A stretch of 64,000 nt of DNA from Sipunculus nudus. Taxonomy: Eukaryota; Annelida; Sipuncula; Golfingiida; Sipunculidae. Below the pieces are notes generated by a model. That model had not been told where the DNA came from. It saw only the letters and a program-made list of their open reading frames with translations, and did no database searches. The position numbers and the translations under genes were made by a program. The stretch lies in the NCBI GenBank assembly GCA_026874595.1, contig CM049316.1, positions 10,530,839-10,594,838 on the forward strand, in the 5' to 3' direction. Positions 10,956-22,456 of the stretch are shown here, one piece after another (within the stretch, counting starts at the first letter, position 1; every line of letters starts with the position of its first letter).

Positions 10956-13900
10956 CATTACCCAGAACTGGCCAGACATATTCTCGCGAATTGGCATGCC
11001 TGGGCTGTACGCTGAAAATGAGATTTATTTTTGATTGACCCCTTTTACTCCAGCTGTGTACACCACTCTGTGTTTGTACACTAAAATTTTCATTTGATTT
11101 CATAATATGGCAAGTAAAAGTAATTAAGGATAATGGATAATAAAAAAAGCTAACGGCGGAATCATGTATGGTGAATATAATAACAATCAGGGAGATATAA
11201 AGAGCAGGTGATTTGGGTTAGTTGGCAAAAATAGGAGAAATTATCAATGCCCACAGCACAAATTGAAGAACAGGGAACACGTTTGTTTGTTACAGTTACT
11301 TGATGATAATGTGATATCTGACACAGTCAGGGTCCGAGGCATGACGACACAAGCAACAAGTGACCCATGGGTCATGACGCTCAGCTGACTGGGAAGAGAT
11401 TTGCAAAAGGAAACTTTATCATCTGAATGGCAGTATATACCCTTGGGGTATTTTGGAGCCATACAGCTTAATGGATATGGGTAACAGAGACCTAATTTCA
11501 GTTTTCCATGGAGATTTTTCATGGGGATCCCTGTGTGTAAAGAATGAAAATTCTAGGTCCAGTTGTTATGATTCGTGCCCTGTTAACAGGTGTTCATATC
11601 TATAAAGGTCTCAAAAATAGAGAAAAAAAAAATCGAAAAAAAGCCCGAACAAATACATATGGTGCACCAGGCTGCAGAAACTGATGAAACACGCCATGAT
11701 CAATATCCATGCAAACAATTATGGTGATCTCTGCATTAGTTGTTCAGATACTTCAGCTTTTGTATCAAATTTTCCATTATTCTGAGCTGTACTTTGGAGT
11801 GCCATATCTCAAAGAATATGGGTAACAGAGACCTAATTTCAGGTTTCCCTGGAGACTTTTCATGGGTCTCCCTGTGTGTCAAGAATGAAGATTCTAGGTC
11901 TAGTCGTTACAATTTGAACCCTGTTGACAGATAACTACATCCATCCTTAAAGGTCTCAAAAAAAGAGAAAAAAAAAATGTAAAAAAAAATTGAAAAATAC
12001 AGGAGGCGCTACCAGTCTGCAGAAACTGATGAAACATCTCATGATCAATATGTATGCCAAAAATCATGACCATCAGTGATGTAGTTAATCAGATATTGAA
12101 GTTTTTCAATGAAATTTTTTACTTTTCTCGGGGGTTCTTTGGGGCCCCATAGCTCAAAGGATATGGGTAACAGAGATCTGATTTCTGGTTTCCATGGAGA
12201 CCTTTCATAGGTCTCTCAGAATGTCAAAAATGAAGATTCTAGGTCCAGTCTTAACGATGGTATGATGTTCACATTTTTAAAGGTCTCAAAAATAGAGAAA
12301 ACAATTCGTAAAAAATCGAAAAATACAGATGGCGCCACCAGTCTAAAGAAACTAATGAAACATCTCATGATCAATATGTATGTCAAAAATCATGACCATC
12401 AGTGATGTAGCTAATGACATATTGAAGTTTTTGTATGAAATTTTTCACTATTCTAGGGGGGGGGGGGGTACTTTGGGGCCCCATAGCTCGAAGGATATGG
12501 GTAACAGAGACCTAATTTCTGGTTTCCATGGAGACTTTGTATAGGTCTCTCAGAATGTCAAGAATGAAGATTCTAGGTCCAGTCTTTACGATTTGTGCCC
12601 TGTTAACAGATGTCCACATTTTTAAAGGTCTCAAAAATAGAGAAAAAAAATCGTAAAAAAATTGTTCTGGGAGGTACTTTGGGGCCCCATAGCTCGAAGG
12701 ATATGGGTAACAGAGACCTAATTTCTGGTTTCCAAGGAGATTTTTCATGAACCTCTCAGAATGTCAAGTTACAAGATTCTAGGTACAGCGGTTACGATTT
12801 GTGCCTGGTTAACGGACAGACAGACGGACGGACAGACGGACAGACAGACGGACGACGGACAAAGAGTGTTCGCTAAAGCTCAGCATGACTGAAAGTCAGC
12901 TGAGCTAAAAAAAAAAAGGGTTGACATCAGACAAGGAAACTGTGCGGCTTGTTGACAGCGGGCGCTGTGAGACACCGCTGCTCTAAGCCAATCTATGCTT
13001 GGCTGAGGGCCATAATAGAGCAGGGTACCAGTCTTGACACGTGCGTGGTTAACCGGAAGTGACGTGGGCCCGGCTTGCCAGTGCCGCCGCCCTGGTGGAC
13101 GTAATGGAACTAAGAATCTTAGAGTTCCACATTGAATGAAATTAAAGTCATTATTCTGAATATGCACAGTAGATAACTTGTCATTTGGTCTGGTCCCATT
13201 TTAACCTTCCCATTAGGACGTTTCTAGATGAGATGAATCTGAGTTGGACGCTCTTATATATTCTGCTTAATATATTCTTAGGCCATATCCGCACTTATTT
13301 TGCACTTAAACCGGATTATGTTTACGTTTTGACTACATATTTAAAAAAAAAATCCCCCCCCCCCCCCACAATGTGGTTAGGGTGTCCCCTTTTCACATCC
13401 TTCCCCTCAAGGGCTTTATTCTTTCTCACTTCATGACATTCATAAACGGGATCATTATTTCCTAGAAGTCTTCTCTGTAGTTTATACAGCTGAAAAAAAA
13501 AGATATTTAAGTGAGTTTGTTTGTGTGAAATAGAAACTTTTTTGTCATACGGGAGTTGTTTGGAGTTCAGATTGGGCCATTCTTATACATCTGATGTACA
13601 CATGATCTTTTGATCTGTTATGATTCTTATTTAAACATTTTAATTTATGTTTTTGTTTATTTTGTTAATAGGCCTTTGCATAACCAAGCGCTTATTCTTT
13701 TATATATATTTCTTCTTCGTCTTCTTCTCCATAACTTCATAATCATCATTATTATCAACATCCCCATCATCATTTACTTCTTCTCCCCCCCCCCTCTCTC
13801 TCTCTCTCTCTCTATCTATCTCTCTAAAAATTTGCTTCTATTTCTCTATCATCACTGACAACTTAAACTGATCTTAAGTGTTTTATGTACATTTTAATAC

Positions 13901-14801
13901 ACATGTTTATGGGCTCACATAGCACCGGCCATTTAATCAAACTGCAGATGTCCTCATCATCAGATCATCTGATGATCTTTCTTTTCTCTTTTTTACATTA
14001 TTAAAATACATTATACTTTATAATGATCCATATTTGTGACTGATCGTTAGTGATTTATACGTATTAGAGTATTTATTTTCAGGGGCTCACTGGATCATCA
14101 CCATCGTGAAAGCATTGGCCCAACTTGATAAACTGGACAAATTTGAACAAGAAGGACTGATGGATGCTAAAGGTGGACCTTACGAAATAGTGAGCGTCTA
14201 TGAACATCTCTCTAAAAAAGTCGGCCCCCGATTGGCACACACCCATCTCAGGCCATCACTACTGCCAGAGGAGCTGAAAACCCGAGGCAAAGTGATTCAC
14301 GTGATGAGGAACCCGCTTGACGTGGCCGTGTCATATTATCACTTCCACACTATGTGCTTGGATCTTGGATGCTACCAGGGAACTTGGGAACAGATTTTCG
14401 AGTTCTTCATCGCAGGCCAGGTAGCCTGGGGCGGATGGTCGGAGTTCATCGCTGATTGGCTGACAACGCCACACGGGTTTGATGTCATGAATATTCATTA
14501 TGAAGACATGATATCAAATCCCTTCGAAGGCGTACGGTGTATTTCTAGGTTTCTAGGTTATGAGGCGACTAATGCTCAAATCAATGAAATTGTTCGTATC
14601 ACCAGCTTCAGCAACATGCGGCAGAATCCCAATCTCAGCTGGGACGATACGGATATCTTCAGGCCAGAAATATGTCGATTTATGAGGGAAGGTAAAGTTG
14701 GAAACTGGAAGAAATATTTCACCAAGGAACAGAGGGAGAGAACTGATAAAGAGTACCAAGAGCTGGTCAAGAAAACAGGAACAACGTTCACTTTTGAGTG
14801 A
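10638..14801 (+). CDS. Cytosolic sulfotransferase (SULT family), two exons
   Basis: Coding exons are 10638-10806 and 14083-14801, joined G|GG across a GT-AG phase-1 intron, giving 295 aa, the usual SULT length. The enzyme transfers sulfate from PAPS to hydroxyl or amine groups of small molecules in the cytosol. Visible motifs are the 5'-phosphosulfate loop YPKSGAHW (residues 53-60, split by the intron), the catalytic His in THLRPSLLP (His111), the 3'-phosphate site RNPLDVAVSYYHF (132-144), and the C-terminal PAPS-binding REGKVGNWK (258-266). The start is the first in-frame ATG. The ATG at 10631 is out of frame. The loop has Ala-His where vertebrate SULTs have Thr-Thr. AATAAA at 15212 may mark the 3' end. 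The acceptor substrate cannot be predicted. Confidence 0.93.
10886..10952. repeat. (TA)n(TG)n compound microsatellite
   Basis: About 30 bases of TA are followed by about 36 bases of TG in the sulfotransferase intron, 80 bases after the splice donor. The open frames on both strands here are produced by the repeat. Confidence 0.95.
11340..12908. repeat. Tandem-core interspersed element in the sulfotransferase intron
   Basis: A unit of about 340 bp recurs. The landmark ATATGGGTAACAGAGA starts at 11475, 11817, 12161, 12495 and 12701 (spacings 342, 344, 334 and 206, the last copy truncated). Each unit also carries ATTCTAGGTCCAG, CCTGTTAACAG, AAAGGTCTCAAAAA and GAAACTGATGAAAC in order. The array ends in a degenerate GACG/GACA run (about 12815-12860) and a terminal segment CAGCTGAGCTAAAAA. 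A related terminal segment occurs inverted near 58276 in another intron, so both look like copies of one mobile family with internal tandem cores. No protein is encoded. Confidence 0.75.
13795..13825. repeat. (CT)n microsatellite
   Basis: About 30 bases of CT with a TATC interruption follow a C10 run in the sulfotransferase intron. Confidence 0.9.
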
Positions 14802-15235
14802 GGTTATGTTATGCCGGTCCTTGTATGAGAGGGACAATCAAAAGGAGCACTGACAGAACTCGAAGCAACTCCAAGCTATCGATCTTGAATGAGAATGTAC
14901 GTTCTTTCTCATGCCAGTTTAATTCTAAGTAAATCAACTCTGTTTTGCATACTTTATGACTGATCGTTCAATAAGTAAAAACAAAAATCAAACATGTCAA
15001 GGGAGCTTCAATGTTATATTTGTGCAAATATTATTGGCCATGCTGTGTTAAATTTGCACAATTCCTGAAACTCAACACAAGATTAATAACTACCTTTCTC
15101 TGATAGCTGGCGCGATATAGTGCTTTGCCTGCTGTAAGTACGCATTGCCTACTTCTGTTAAAGTGACTACAAAACATGTTGAATTAACATGAAAAAAATG
15201 TCTTCTCTTTGAATAAAACGTCTGCCAAAATACCG
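14802..15235 (+). other. Probable 3' UTR of the sulfotransferase gene
   Basis: This AT-rich noncoding stretch follows the stop codon and contains AATAAA at 15212-15217. No competing coding signal was seen. The end point is inferred from that hexamer. Confidence 0.4.
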
Positions 15236-16140
15236 CCGTGAATTCGTTGGCTTACACCTGTCCACGAGTCATAGAAAAGAGGACAGGTAGCGATCACTGA
15301 CACCAACATTAACATAACGCAAACGCCACCTGCGTTTTTCAGTTTTCTTTTCAGGTTTACATCCGGTGTTTCACAACTTTCACGTTCGTGTTTGGACAAC
15401 TTATTACTTTTTTTTTTTGGATTTGTCGCGCATGCGTAAAATCGGACCTCCGGCTACGCAACCTTATTACGGTAAACAGACACACGTGGACCGTGTTAAC
15501 TCACCCGCAGAAGCAGCTGAAGGGGAGGTACTGTGAAAGTGTGCTAGGATGGTTTTCTTTGAAATTTTTGTATAATGCAAAACTGAACTGACAGTATGAA
15601 AGAATAGGTAAATTAATGCTCCTGATTATGTCCTTTTAAATGTGTCAATAGTTCTAGAATGAAGAGCGGACGGTTTGCAGTGGACGATGTAACATCGCAC
15701 AGATGAAGTAAAAGACTATCAAACATCCGCTGGTATAGAACAAGCCGGATTTTCTTACATCTTCAAATGATTCAGGAGAAAAACATTTACTTAACCAAAA
15801 GGGTTAAAAAAGAATTCTGTCATGTGCATAGATTAGAAGTCCGTCCATAGCACTCTCTATTTATAAAATGAAATAATCGACAGATTTTGAGGACGTAACT
15901 GACACGTTTTGGATCCACGTTCTGACTTTGTATCGAGTGTAATGTTTGAACATAACAAACAATCTAAGGCAGCTAAAATAGCTTACCCGGTCAAAAGTAT
16001 AGATTATGCATATAAAACTGTCAATGTTATTTTGCCTAATAATTTTGACAGGAATATTTACAAGCTAAGCAGCCGTAAATTAATCGTTGTATTTCACAAT
16101 AGGAATATGATTCTTAGGTGTAAAAAAAGCCACTAGGTGA
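15236..16140. other. Intergenic stretch, no supported gene
   Basis: Short open frames here lack domain character and splice support. Nothing else recognisable was seen. Confidence 0.4.
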
Positions 16141-16149
16141 CCTCACATA

Positions 16150-16600
16150 GAACATACCAGTCAACGAATGTGGAGTAGAATTAACGTTCTAAAGGCTTTG
16201 TGCTATAAGAAGGACGGACATAAACAGGAGAGAGCTAAGCACCTTAATTTAAACAATGAATCTGCCCTATAGGCATATATACGGATCCATAGCTTTCTTA
16301 GGTGCACCTAAGACACACTTATATAAACTAGAAGTTCAACAAAACAAAGCCCTCAGACCAGCCTTCAGACTTAGTAGGTTCACTAAAAGATCAGAACTAC
16401 GAGCACGCACAAACACACCGACTGTTAAAGATTACATGAAAGAACAATCCGTCAGCACTTACAACAGGATAAAACATATACACTCAATACAAATCTTAAC
16501 AAACGACCACAGGCATACAAAAACCAAAAAAAAATCGTTTTTTTCTCTAGATATATCCTACCAAATCCTATGTAGAAACAGACTGTAACATTACATCCAC
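16150..16600 (+). pseudogene. LINE (non-LTR retrotransposon) ORF2 3' fragment
   Basis: A plus-strand frame (about 16169-16255) with R-M-W-S-R-I-N-V-L-K-A-L-C-Y-K continues after a frame change into 16256-16588. The second part has Y-G-S-I-A-F-L-G-A-P-K-T, then V-Q-Q-N-K-A-L-R and a T-N-T-P-T segment. This is the pattern of the region just after reverse transcriptase in animal LINE polyproteins. The frame break and a stop near 16265 show it is inactive and 5'-truncated. The clade was not determined. Confidence 0.65.
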
Positions 16601-17935
16601 TAAGTAAGCGGCCTTGTTAAGTCAGCTTAATCTTACCTTACATCCATGGCTTAAAGGGACATAATCAGGAGCAATATTCTGCCTACTCTTCCACACAAAC
16701 AGTTCAGTTTTACTTTATACAAAAGTTTACCAGCAAAAACATCCCAGCACAGAGGCTCAGTGCCTCGCATACGGTGGTTTCGCACCTTAATTGTTATGGC
16801 TCTGCGTGTTGATAAACGCAGACCACGTGTATTTGTTTACCAAAACTATCCCACGTGACCTGAGGTCCCATTGTCATCTGCAACACGTGAAGTTGCAGGC
16901 AGCAGGAACATGTATTTCATTTTTTGGGCTAAGAAGTCAGAGAATCTCAGAATTCACGCGTGTTGTGGCCCGGCGATGCATGCGCTATGTTTATGTTTAC
17001 AACTGTGATCGCGCACGGTGCACTGTTTTTAAAACTCGTTTACCGGAGTAAGCGAACGGTTTCAGGGCAAAAGTTTGGCAGGCACCAATTCATTTTAAAG
17101 GGAAGAGCCTATTTTTCGTGTTAATTAAACATGCTTTATGGGTGATTGGGCCCCGTTAACTCAAGTTAGGATGAGTAAGTTGGAAGTTCTGCACCTCGTA
17201 ACCATTTAACATTACTTCTTTTTAGCATATCCTGTAACTTGGGTTTTTACCCGAGACGCTTCGGTATAATCTTGCTCTTTTAGCATATCCTGGCACTTAT
17301 CTCAAAGCTATACAGTTTTATTATTCAGTTAATTTACATCTGCTCTTTCTCTCTCTCTCATACACACACACGAGCCGTAAAATTTTGAATCCGAAAAAAA
17401 AAATCTTTTTTTGGTGGTCGAGGAACAGCTTTATGTAACGTGCATGGTCTCCCGAAACCTGTTTGACCCATTTCAGCAAACACCCTGTACGAGAACACTT
17501 GGAATACTAAACGGACGAATATGAATCGATAATTATGTCTTAACATTATGAATATTTATGAAAGTAAACATACATGTACCAGAATACATATATAGAAAAA
17601 TAACCCAAGCAAATGATATATTTTAGCACTCATTAAGCCAAAATGAATCGGGATGATATTCATGGCTTTTTAAACCCGAATGGGTCAACAGGAGACATGT
17701 CTCGTCATACAACACCTACATTCGTTTTCACTTTAGGTAAGGGTTGACCGAACCTTATGTTTCTATGTTTATCCCTATCAAGTCAGGGTGAATAATCCCC
17801 AGCGGGCGTTACACCATGCATTAGTAACATACAAGGCAAATTTTGAATTTATCAAATGTATTAATATAAACACAAATAGGAAATTACATGTACATGTATT
17901 CGAATTGTAGTACATATATATATATATATATATAG
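16601..17935. other. Noncoding stretch with a CACGTG cluster
   Basis: Three CACGTG palindromes lie at 16824, 16852 and 16884 within 66 bases, followed by a CpG-richer patch to about 17050. The remainder is AT-rich, with a CA/CT simple run near 17345 and a (TA)n tract at 17913-17934. No gene is supported. Confidence 0.45.
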
Positions 17936-17954
17936 TTGTGTTTTTATCATGTTA

Positions 17955-18135
17955 TTGTTAATAAGACCACCCTTGGGACTGGCCAAAAGTGGTCTTTATA
18001 TTTATAGGTGGTCTTATTAGACAGGTCAGTTATAGCCAACGTGAATGCGTTCTGTTCAGTCAAGGGTGGTCTTCATAGATAGGTGGACTTTTCAGGAAAG
18101 ACTGAAAGACCGCCCCCTGAAAAGACCACCTGCAG
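17955..18135. repeat. GGTGGTCTT/AAGACCACC inverted-repeat cluster
   Basis: AATAAGACCACC near 17960 is mirrored by GGTGGTCTTATT near 18006. Further GGTGGTCTT and AAGACCACC copies occur to 18130. The spacing suggests one or more small MITE-like palindromic elements. No target duplication was resolved. Confidence 0.45.
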
Positions 18136-18458
18136 CCGTTGACGGTTACACCCAAGATCTGAAGAACAATTCGGGCTGCATGTCGGTCCTTAATTGAATG
18201 ATTGCTGCAGGTCTAATGGTCGTCAAACTACCTTATTTCTGCTTTAAAAAACATGAGTTTTACCTCCAATGATCTAAACATATAAGGAATCCCCAGAATT
18301 TTTCTCTATGTTATTCACTATTTATAAATAAAGGTTTTGTTGTTGGTCTGAAGATTTTAAAATTTAAGGCAAAATTGCCTCTTGCAATAAGTACGGTATG
18401 CATTTAACAATAATATTATCTTAAAAAGCATTACAAAATGTCTCTAGGCTTTTATTAT

Positions 18459-18459
<1 letters not shown>

Positions 18460-18491
<32 letters not shown>

Positions 18492-18508
18492 ATATATATA
18501 TATATATG
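18460..18508. repeat. (TA)n microsatellite
   Basis: About 48 bases of TA dinucleotides with one GTG interruption, followed by a TG/TTTG run. The minus-strand open frame here is an artefact of the repeat. Confidence 0.9.
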
Positions 18509-18509
18509 T

Positions 18510-21370
18510 GTTTGTGTGTGTTTGTGTTTGTATGTTTGAATAACCGTACTTAAGAGGACGCGATATTGACTGCACACCAAACGCACGAGGACTTTTTCTT
18601 CTTGTGAGGAATTGCACACTGGTCCTCGCAAACGAAAAGCTGTCGAAGTATTTCTTAAACATTTAAAAAAGCCGGGAAAACTATGCTGGGGAAGTTTCTT
18701 GCAAGTCCTCAGAAAGAACGTTTTGCTTGAAATTTGTTGTGTGTATGTGACAGCGCCATCTGTTGAAAGCTTTGCAAGATGGCTAGAAAAGTGTGTGTGT
18801 GTGTGTAAGCCGGGTGCTTCAAACCTGTTAAGCGGTATCAGATCTTTAGATCGTGAGGTGTTAGAATTAGAACCTTATATTACCATCGGTTCCAGAAGTA
18901 AACAGACAACCCAAAAAAAATTGTTAGATTTTCTTATCTGCATGATAGGTACACCCTGTTATCTGTCAAGAAAAACTGTGAGCAGCTTGGTTCTAAAGTT
19001 TATAATTACATAAACGTTTGACATGATAAAAATAATCTTTCCATCAAGTGTAAATATATATGTAAATATATGTTTATCGTTTGTATTTTTTTTACTTTAC
19101 ATTTCTTGTATCGAGAGAGCATGTTACATCAGTATATTGTTACATTATTCATTGATTTCTTTCTAATTGTATTGCTTGTGTCTTGTTTCATTTTGGTGAA
19201 GATTATGAATTTTTCATAGAATTACAATATTAATCTAAACATATTATATCTTCAAATACTTTATGTACTTTTACTTGTACCGTGATGTCTTATATAATGT
19301 TGTGTTTAAATATATATCTACAGGAAAGCATGCACATATAAGCCTGATTGGCTACTTTTGTAATTCGGTTATAAATAAATATGTTTAAACCAAGTGTGCT
19401 TAATATGCTGATTAGCAGGTCTTCTCTATGACACGAAGACATGACATAAACTGAAAGTCCTCGCAGCTTGTCCTCGCAAGTAACCCGCTTTCTTTTTAAA
19501 AAAAAAATTGTGCGAGGAAACATGCGTACCCTAAGTGTTTAGGATCTCAATAGCTCTTCTTGCTAACTCTATCAGAACTGTTACTATAGTGTGAAAACAA
19601 GGTAATCTCTCTTGTACGCATATACGCGTATGTGTGTGTGTGATTTTAATGTCAACTGTCAAGTGTGTGTGTGGGTGGGGGCTTATGACCCAAAGACTAA
19701 TTGAAGTCCAAGAAACAGGTAGTAATGTGGTTACCTGGATACTCTGGCTTGCACTAATTGAATGTCAATGAACAGGGCCCAGCACTAAAGGCCCGTTACC
19801 GAAGTTCACAGTCCCAGATATCATCAAGTCTACAGTCAATTTTTCAGCAATTTAAGAATGTGGGGGTTCTCTTTGGATTTATACGTTTGTTTACACCTCA
19901 CGAGGGGTTGACAAGTCCAGAGAAATGCTACCTTTCTTAATGATTAACATATTGTCAGGAACACATTTTTGTGACAAGGTGGTTATCACAATGACCTTGT
20001 CGTCCACACATTTTTTTTAAATTGAACATTTTATTATTTTAGATATGTAATCCTTGGCTACACACCCGCCAAAACAACACGGTTGATATGAATGTCACAA
20101 ATTCTCATAATGAATTACATCATTTGTTTTATAAAAAACATCTGCACATATGTGCACATATACTTGTCAGGATCACAGGAAGAAACACCGCGTGGTCTTT
20201 CTTTTGATGCCACCGATTAGTGATCACTCTTTATACGCTCGTCTGGCCGTTACAGAGCAACAAATCGTTATCGCTTGACCTAGAAACCTTTTACTTAATA
20301 TCTAGGTATAGCCTATATGTCCTTGTTATAGGTCCTCGCATACCAACAATTAGGTCACTATGAGTCACGCGTATATGTTTTAGCACTATGAAAATCGGAT
20401 TTTTTTTTCAGTGTTCTGGGCTGCAAAACAACAAGTTTGCACTCAAACAAAAAAAATGAAACATGTGCATCATGTGCACATATATCATCAATTGTTAAAA
20501 TGTAAAAACTGAAGAAAATTGTCCCAGCCAGTTCTTCACAAAACCGAAATTTAAACATTTTGGGCTGTTGATGTATGAAATTTCTAACGCAATATCTCTG
20601 GAATTCAGTAAGCTTATTGATCATTTATAGCCCTGATGCATACCTTAAACTCATTTTTTAAATGTTTTGAAATTTGGTAAGCTTGATAAACATAGGTTTG
20701 CAAAACTTTTAGTGTCATTTACATTTCTCAGTTTTTTTAAGCATTTTCTTCGAGTACCGCGAGCTTGTTTGTATAAAGTACTTCGAAGCGTTAGTGGTCT
20801 GGGCTGCAAATAAAAAATTTGCACTCACCATTTGAAATTTGAAGAAAACCCATTCAATAATTTCTGCATAACTTCCCTAGACACAATTGTAAATATATTA
20901 AAATAACAGCATTCTATGTTGATAGAACATCTTAGTGTCAGAGATAAGATGAGCGTCATGACACCTAGGTCACATGCTTATCGATATTGTTTTAATAATG
21001 CAATTTAAAAAAATGAAATCAACCTTGTTACATAAACACCTTGTATTTCCTTGACCATCTACCAGAATGAGTATCCTGAATGCTTGTATCATGGTTACCG
21101 AGCAAAGATATTCAAACTGAAAGTAATGTCCCGGGGGTTTTCGCCAAGTTTCTCCTTATTCAAACCAGCATTACCCTGCTCTCATTCGCCATTTAAATAG
21201 GTAAAATATGTAATGCGTAGCAGGAGAAAAGTTTACACACAGCTATAAAATGTCAATAATCAATTCTTGTCACATTAATTGCATTGACTTTTAGAGCCAA
21301 TATCTCCCAAGAAAAACTCATTTTACCATTTCCATCTATATAACACGAAACAAAAGGCTACCCTGCTTTA
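18510..21370. other. Noncoding repeat-bearing stretch
   Basis: GTCCTCGCA-type segments recur on both strands (near 18630, 19465 and 20332). A segment with CTGGGCTGCAAA and TTTGCACTCA is repeated at about 20415-20440 and 20799-20825. These look like fragments of interspersed repeats. The open frame 18612-19013 has no domain signature. No gene is supported. Confidence 0.4.
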
Positions 21371-21385
21371 TGTACTATTTACACC

Positions 21386-22211
21386 TTTATTTTAACAAGG
21401 TGCATTAACAGAAATGTCCACGTTAGGTGCATGCAAACAGAGAATAATCTATTGAAACGAGAACCGTGTCTAGGTTTGTAGAAAAAGTCATTTAAAGACA
21501 CACAAAATTGCAGGTAAAAATAAGATGCATAAAAATAGTTAAAGCAGGTCAGTGTGAGTATATATGAATTATCAGGAGTAAAGTTTGTATTCGAACATTC
21601 AAATGTGTGACATCTACAAAAGGAAAATCTTGATACAAAATATGCTAAGACCATATAACCCTGTACTGAAGATTATAATATCATAATATACATAAACGCA
21701 AATGTACACGTTTACCAATACTATATAGACATCATATTACCTGCTTGATAATACACGTAGACCTATCACATCATCTGAGAAAACGGTTAATGTTAAGCGA
21801 TATCAGGAGATATATGCTGCAAATATGTAAATAAAATACCGCATTGAGACATCCTGTATCGAGGAATGTGACTACAAGTTCGTCTTAGTCTAATCTAGTT
21901 TATCCAATCAGCTTAGTCTGTACTAATTAAATAATATATTGATAAGTTGTATATACAAACTCAAGAACAACCATTAAGTTTTCAACCTTTAATTAAAAGC
22001 TCCCTGTCTCTGATGACTTTGGGTCCCTTAAATTGGCTTTCAAATGCTTCATAGTTGAATTCTTTATATACCTCTCATTTCATTCTAACGGGGAGCACCT
22101 GGCTGCAAGGTTGCGCTGTTCTTTAAATTTCTTTGAAATATTCCCTGGGATAGGTGATGAATATGAAAACCATTTACGGATGAGGCCAAATCTAACAAAC
22201 ATAACAACAAA
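21386..22211 (-). other. Probable 3' UTR of the minus-strand HECT gene
   Basis: This AT-rich stretch follows the stop codon of the HECT gene (minus strand). A minus-strand AATAAA lies at 21391-21386. The extent is a guess from that hexamer. Confidence 0.3.
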
Positions 22212-22456
22212 TTAAAATGTTCCAAAGCCCGGGGAACATTTGATGGCTTCATTAACAGCATCAGCAAACTCTTTCTGTTCCAGCCCTCGCGGGAGGGATA
22301 TCTCCATGCTGCAGGTCGAACAAAAGGGGTACCGGCCTTCCGCTTCCGGGTCATGGAAATGGATCTTTATTGGTCGACTAAACCCGCCAGGTGGCACTTC
22401 AGTCGAACCAGTAAGAAACTGAAGAAATTCTTGGAGGGTCACCGGATGCCTCCCAT
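22212..22456 (-). other. Catalytic-cysteine exon of HECT paralogue A
   Basis: This last coding exon (245 nt) encodes the HECT C-lobe tail. The pattern CSTCSMEISLP matches the T-C-x-x-x-L-x-L-P active-site signature, with Cys509 the predicted ubiquitin acceptor and an extra Cys three residues before it. A Gly-Phe-Gly near the C terminus matches the usual HECT end. The equivalent exon of paralogue B is also 245 nt. Confidence 0.88.

Noticed and set aside
10822-11103. Open frames with Ile-Tyr and His-Thr repeats
   Set aside because: Produced by the TA/TG microsatellite.
14553-14837. Minus-strand open frames over the sulfotransferase
   Set aside because: Antisense shadows of a well-supported coding exon.
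18612-19013. 133-codon plus-strand frame
   Set aside because: No recognisable domain, crosses a TG run, no splice signals; too weak to annotate.
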